NCBI GenBank assembly: GCA_016191555.1
Contig: JACPVX010000029.1
Location: 124,001-188,000 of the forward strand
From: Bacteroidota bacterium
GTDB lineage: Bacteria > Bacteroidota > Bacteroidia > Cytophagales > Cyclobacteriaceae
Direction of reading: 5' to 3'
DNA length: 64,000 nt
In this document: positions 61,465 to 64,000 of the stretch, piece by piece
How the letters are laid out: each line of letters opens with the position of its first letter
How positions within the stretch are numbered: position 1 is the stretch's first letter
Notes under the pieces: model-generated
Told to the model about the DNA's origin: nothing
The model's database searches: none
What the model saw: only the letters and a program-made list of their open reading frames with translations
Program-made: the position numbers and the translations under genes

Positions 61465-62157
61465 ATGAGACTCGGGCAGTTGTCACGAAAACTGGGAGTG
61501 AGCACCCCAGAAATCATTCAGTTTCTGGCTTCCAAACAAATTACCATTGGCGAAGATTCGAATGCTAAAATTGAGGATGCACACGCCCATTGGGTAACCG
61601 AAAAATTTGCTCCTCACCTGCTTGCTTCGGTAGAAGAAGTGATGGCCGAAGAAAAGCAAGAAGTTGCAATCCCTGTAGAAGCCACTCCGGTTATCGAAAT
61701 TCCCGCAGCCGAAATTATTAGCGAAGAACCTGCTTTGCCAGAAGTGATTAAAGCTCCTAAAATTGAATTGGCCGGACTGAAGGTCTTAGGTAAAATTGAA
61801 ATTCCGGAGAAAAAGAAAAAGACAGACGAAAGCGCAGAAGGCACATCCGAAGAAAAAGAAAGAAAGCCACGCAACGAAAGACAGCGTGCTGCTACTCGCG
61901 AATACCAAGAGCGTCCACGCAAGAACCCGGTAGCATTGCAACGCGAGCGTGAACAACGTGAAGCTGAGCGATTACGAAAAGAAAAACTTGCTGAAGAGAA
62001 GGAAAAGAAAACTAATCACTACCTCAATCGGGTAAAGCCCGCTACTCCAGCGAAAAAAATGAAGAAAACAGAAGAGGCTACAGAAATGATCGACACTCCC
62101 GTTGAAAAAAAGCCTACTACCTTATGGGGCAAATTTATGCGGTGGTTAAATACGTAA
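61465..62157 (+). CDS. Protein with stand-alone IF-2 N-terminal domain
   Basis: 230 residues. Residues 1-52 match the N-terminal domain of initiation factor IF-2 (MRLGQLSRKLGVSTPEIIQF, then LASKQITIGEDSNAKI). The rest is a low-complexity acidic then basic linker (PVIEIPAAEIISEEPALPEV; EREQREAERLRKEKLAEEKE), ending in a conserved-looking TTLWGKFMRWLN. No GTPase domain is present, so it is not IF-2 itself. Possibly a ribosome- or nucleic-acid-associated regulator. Transcribed from an excellent promoter. Confidence 0.65.
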   Translation: MRLGQLSRKLGVSTPEIIQFLASKQITIGEDSNAKIEDAHAHWVTEKFAPHLLASVEEVMAEEKQEVAIPVEATPVIEIPAAEIISEEPALPEVIKAPKIELAGLKVLGKIEIPEKKKKTDESAEGTSEEKERKPRNERQRAATREYQERPRKNPVALQREREQREAERLRKEKLAEEKEKKTNHYLNRVKPATPAKKMKKTEEATEMIDTPVEKKPTTLWGKFMRWLNT

Positions 62158-62180
62158 GCATCTAACCACCGCATGATCAT

Positions 62181-64000
62181 TTAGTTTTTCTTAGCAGGTC
62201 GCTTGTACTTCACCGGAGGTGCAGGCTCTGGTTTCATCTCCATGCCTTGCGTCTTCAATAATTTCAATGCTTCTTCTACCGCTCTTTCCAATTGCGGGTC
62301 ACGGCCTTTGATCACATCAGCGGGCAATTGTTCCACCTGAACATCTGGTGAAATGCCAACTCCTTCTACCGCCCATTGGCCATTCACATCATAGAATCCT
62401 CCACGAGGAGCCACCATGCGTCCACCATCTACAAATGGAGGAGTGTCCCAGGTGCCTACCAATCCACCCCATGTTTTCGTACCGATGAGTGTACCGATTT
62501 TCATTTTGTTGAACAGATATGGAAGCAAATCGCCACCCGATCCGGCACGCTCGTTAATCAACATCACTTTCGGTCCGTAGATAGCAGCATGTGGCACACG
62601 GAACGGCAAGTGCTCTTCGGTGCGCGAGTTAAAATATCCTTGCAGATCGCGCGCCATAATGTCGACCATGTAATCAGCCGCGGAGCCACCACCATTGTTG
62701 CGCTCGTCAATAATAGCTCCCTTCTTTTCTTGTTGAGCAAAGTAGTAGCGATTGAAAGAAGTGTAGCCCGGATTGCCTGTGTTGGGTACATACACGTATG
62801 CCAACTGACCTTTCGATAGCTCATTTACTTTTCTGCGATTGCCTTCTACCCAATCAATGTTACGCAGTTGATTTTCGTTTTCCACCGGAACTACTGTAAC
62901 AACGCGCGCACCTTCCGTAGAAGGTTTGTTGTTCACTTTTATTTTTGTTTGCCGATTGGCAGTTGCTTCGAAGTATTTGTAAATATTCACCGAAGTTGAG
63001 ATTGGCTGCCCATTTACTTCCAATAAATAATCACCTGCGCTGATATTCACACCAGGCTCACGTAGCGGAGCTTTTAGTTCCGGATTCCAGCTTTCACCCA
63101 AATAGGTTTTCTTAACTCGGTAGTAGCCATTTTCAATTTCAAAATCGGCACCGAGCAAACCCACCGGCACATTATCGATGTTTGGAAAATCTCCACCACT
63201 CGTATATGAATGACCTACCGCAACTTCGCCACCTAAAATATCAACCACATAATTTAAGTCGGAGCGATGACGCACATGTTCAATCCACGGGCTGTACCAT
63301 TTGTACACATCATTCCACGGTGCACCGTGAACATTGTTTACATACAAAAAGTCGCGTTGGTAGCGCCAGCCTTCGCGGAAGATTTGTTTCCATTCTTCCA
63401 TCGGGTTGATTTTTAATTTCATGGTACCCGCAGCTTCTACTTTCCCATCACCAATCTTTTTATTTGAATCGCCTGTACCTAAAATTCCCCAGATGGCGTT
63501 ACTGCGGTAGAGCAACGACTTGCGATCATGCGAAATGGCAACGTCATTCACCGGACTGAGATACACTTCTGTTTTCCGATCTTTAAAATTGTAGCGATGC
63601 AATGTTTGTCCTTGTTGATTCGCCACAATCTCTGAATAAAACAAATACCCATCCGGGGCCGGATAAAGCGCAGCATAGTTTCGCTGTGGCACATCCACCG
63701 CCAACATGCGATTCGCTAATCCATCCATATCAATTTTCACAATCGGAGTTGCATCTTTCTTCGCTTCATCTTTTGCTTTTTCCTTTTCATCATCGCTGCG
63801 TGGTGCGAGTGGAGATGCATCATCTTTACTTAATACCACCACATACAATGCACGAGTGATGGGACGATCATACGAACTCATATCTAACCAACCGGAGTTC
63901 AACGCGTAGTTGGTGCTCGCTAAAATGTAAAGGTATTTTCCGGTCGCATCCCACACAGGCGAGACCGCATCAGCCATGCCATCGGTGAGTTGCAAGTTCT
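62181..64000 (-). CDS. Tricorn-type S41 protease, C-terminal part (5' truncated by window)
   Basis: About 604 residues from ATG 63995, but the frame reaches the window end and the N-terminal beta-propeller portion lies beyond, so this is the C-terminal part of a larger protein. Visible in order: propeller-like strands, a PDZ domain (VNISAGDYLLEVNGQPI near 315-331) and the S41 core with NNGGGSAADYMVDI and ERAGSGGDLLPYLF (catalytic Ser in the AGSGG stretch). Such proteins are exported or cytoplasmic oligopeptide proteases. A Pro/Lys-rich tail ends it (PAPPVKYKRPAKK). Confidence 0.8.
   Translation of the reverse strand, partial: NLQLTDGMADAVSPVWDATGKYLYILASTNYALNSGWLDMSSYDRPITRALYVVVLSKDDASPLAPRSDDEKEKAKDEAKKDATPIVKIDMDGLANRMLAVDVPQRNYAALYPAPDGYLFYSEIVANQQGQTLHRYNFKDRKTEVYLSPVNDVAISHDRKSLLYRSNAIWGILGTGDSNKKIGDGKVEAAGTMKLKINPMEEWKQIFREGWRYQRDFLYVNNVHGAPWNDVYKWYSPWIEHVRHRSDLNYVVDILGGEVAVGHSYTSGGDFPNIDNVPVGLLGADFEIENGYYRVKKTYLGESWNPELKAPLREPGVNISAGDYLLEVNGQPISTSVNIYKYFEATANRQTKIKVNNKPSTEGARVVTVVPVENENQLRNIDWVEGNRRKVNELSKGQLAYVYVPNTGNPGYTSFNRYYFAQQEKKGAIIDERNNGGGSAADYMVDIMARDLQGYFNSRTEEHLPFRVPHAAIYGPKVMLINERAGSGGDLLPYLFNKMKIGTLIGTKTWGGLVGTWDTPPFVDGGRMVAPRGGFYDVNGQWAVEGVGISPDVQVEQLPADVIKGRDPQLERAVEEALKLLKTQGMEMKPEPAPPVKYKRPAKKN

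Noticed and set aside
1..64000. tRNA, rRNA, transposase, integrase
   Set aside because: No sequence of these classes was recognised in genes or gaps when read on both strands, though a tRNA search program was not available.

Overview
The window looks like a chromosomal segment from a member of the Bacteroidota, most likely a Cytophagales-type bacterium. Evidence is a 1,102-residue secreted protein with a type IX secretion (type B, gliding-associated) C-terminus at 35.3-38.6 kb, promoter elements of the Bacteroidota type (TTTG, 19 bp, TAnnTTTG; perfect at 61,418-61,448), a TPR protein ending in a histidine-kinase-like dimerisation helix, two proteins with the Cys-rich N-terminal domain common in this phylum, a carboxypeptidase-like regulatory domain, and many small lipoproteins. 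Species cannot be named from sequence alone. No rRNA, tRNA, CRISPR array, transposase or integrase was recognised.

Region 1 (1-12.3 kb) is one co-directional cluster: a truncated polytopic membrane protein, an anchored protein with HGQTG/ELHPV motifs, a small membrane protein, a beta-barrel-like exported protein with an in-frame TAG, an alpha/beta-hydrolase, a two-helix membrane protein, a Bor-like lipoprotein, an FAD-linked oxidase, a 748-residue protein of unknown type, an amidohydrolase, and the tail of a broken dipeptidase-like gene. Three intergenic gaps carry the same ~35-nt element just upstream of a start codon.

Region 2 (12.4-22.7 kb) is the accessory part. It starts after the broken dipeptidase tail and holds a subtilase and an AAA+ ATPase (an IetAS-like plasmid-stability/defence pair, here convergent and one base apart), then a decayed copy of a TPR gene, a 994-residue helicase with a WYL-like N-terminus and a nuclease-like C-terminus, a gene made of 42-bp repeats, an unknown 240-residue protein, a DUF4230 protein, and the intact TPR gene. 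The decayed and intact TPR genes form ~260-bp direct repeats around the helicase segment.

Region 3 (22.7-35.2 kb) is mixed: exported methyltransferase-like lipoprotein, zinc-ribbon membrane protein, glycosidase-like exported protein, GreB, two near-identical 82-residue paralogues, a beta-lactamase-fold serine hydrolase, a TPR signalling protein, a purple-acid-phosphatase-like enzyme and a YegP-like protein.

Region 4 (35.3-49 kb) has the type IX secreted protein, DUF4268 and phospholipase-D-like proteins, an MBL-fold lipoprotein, several small envelope proteins, a tandem paralogue pair behind a promoter with two palindromic operator-like boxes, an M48 metalloprotease and a HelD-type helicase. 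Region 5 (49-64 kb) has an M20 peptidase, lipoproteins, a histidine kinase, a Cys-less arginyltransferase relative, an amidohydrolase, an OmpA-family protein, an acyltransferase, ArfB, a stand-alone IF-2 N-terminal-domain protein and the C-terminal part of a tricorn-type S41 protease cut by the window edge. All positions within proteins were counted by hand and are approximate; family assignments come from motif recognition, not from searches.
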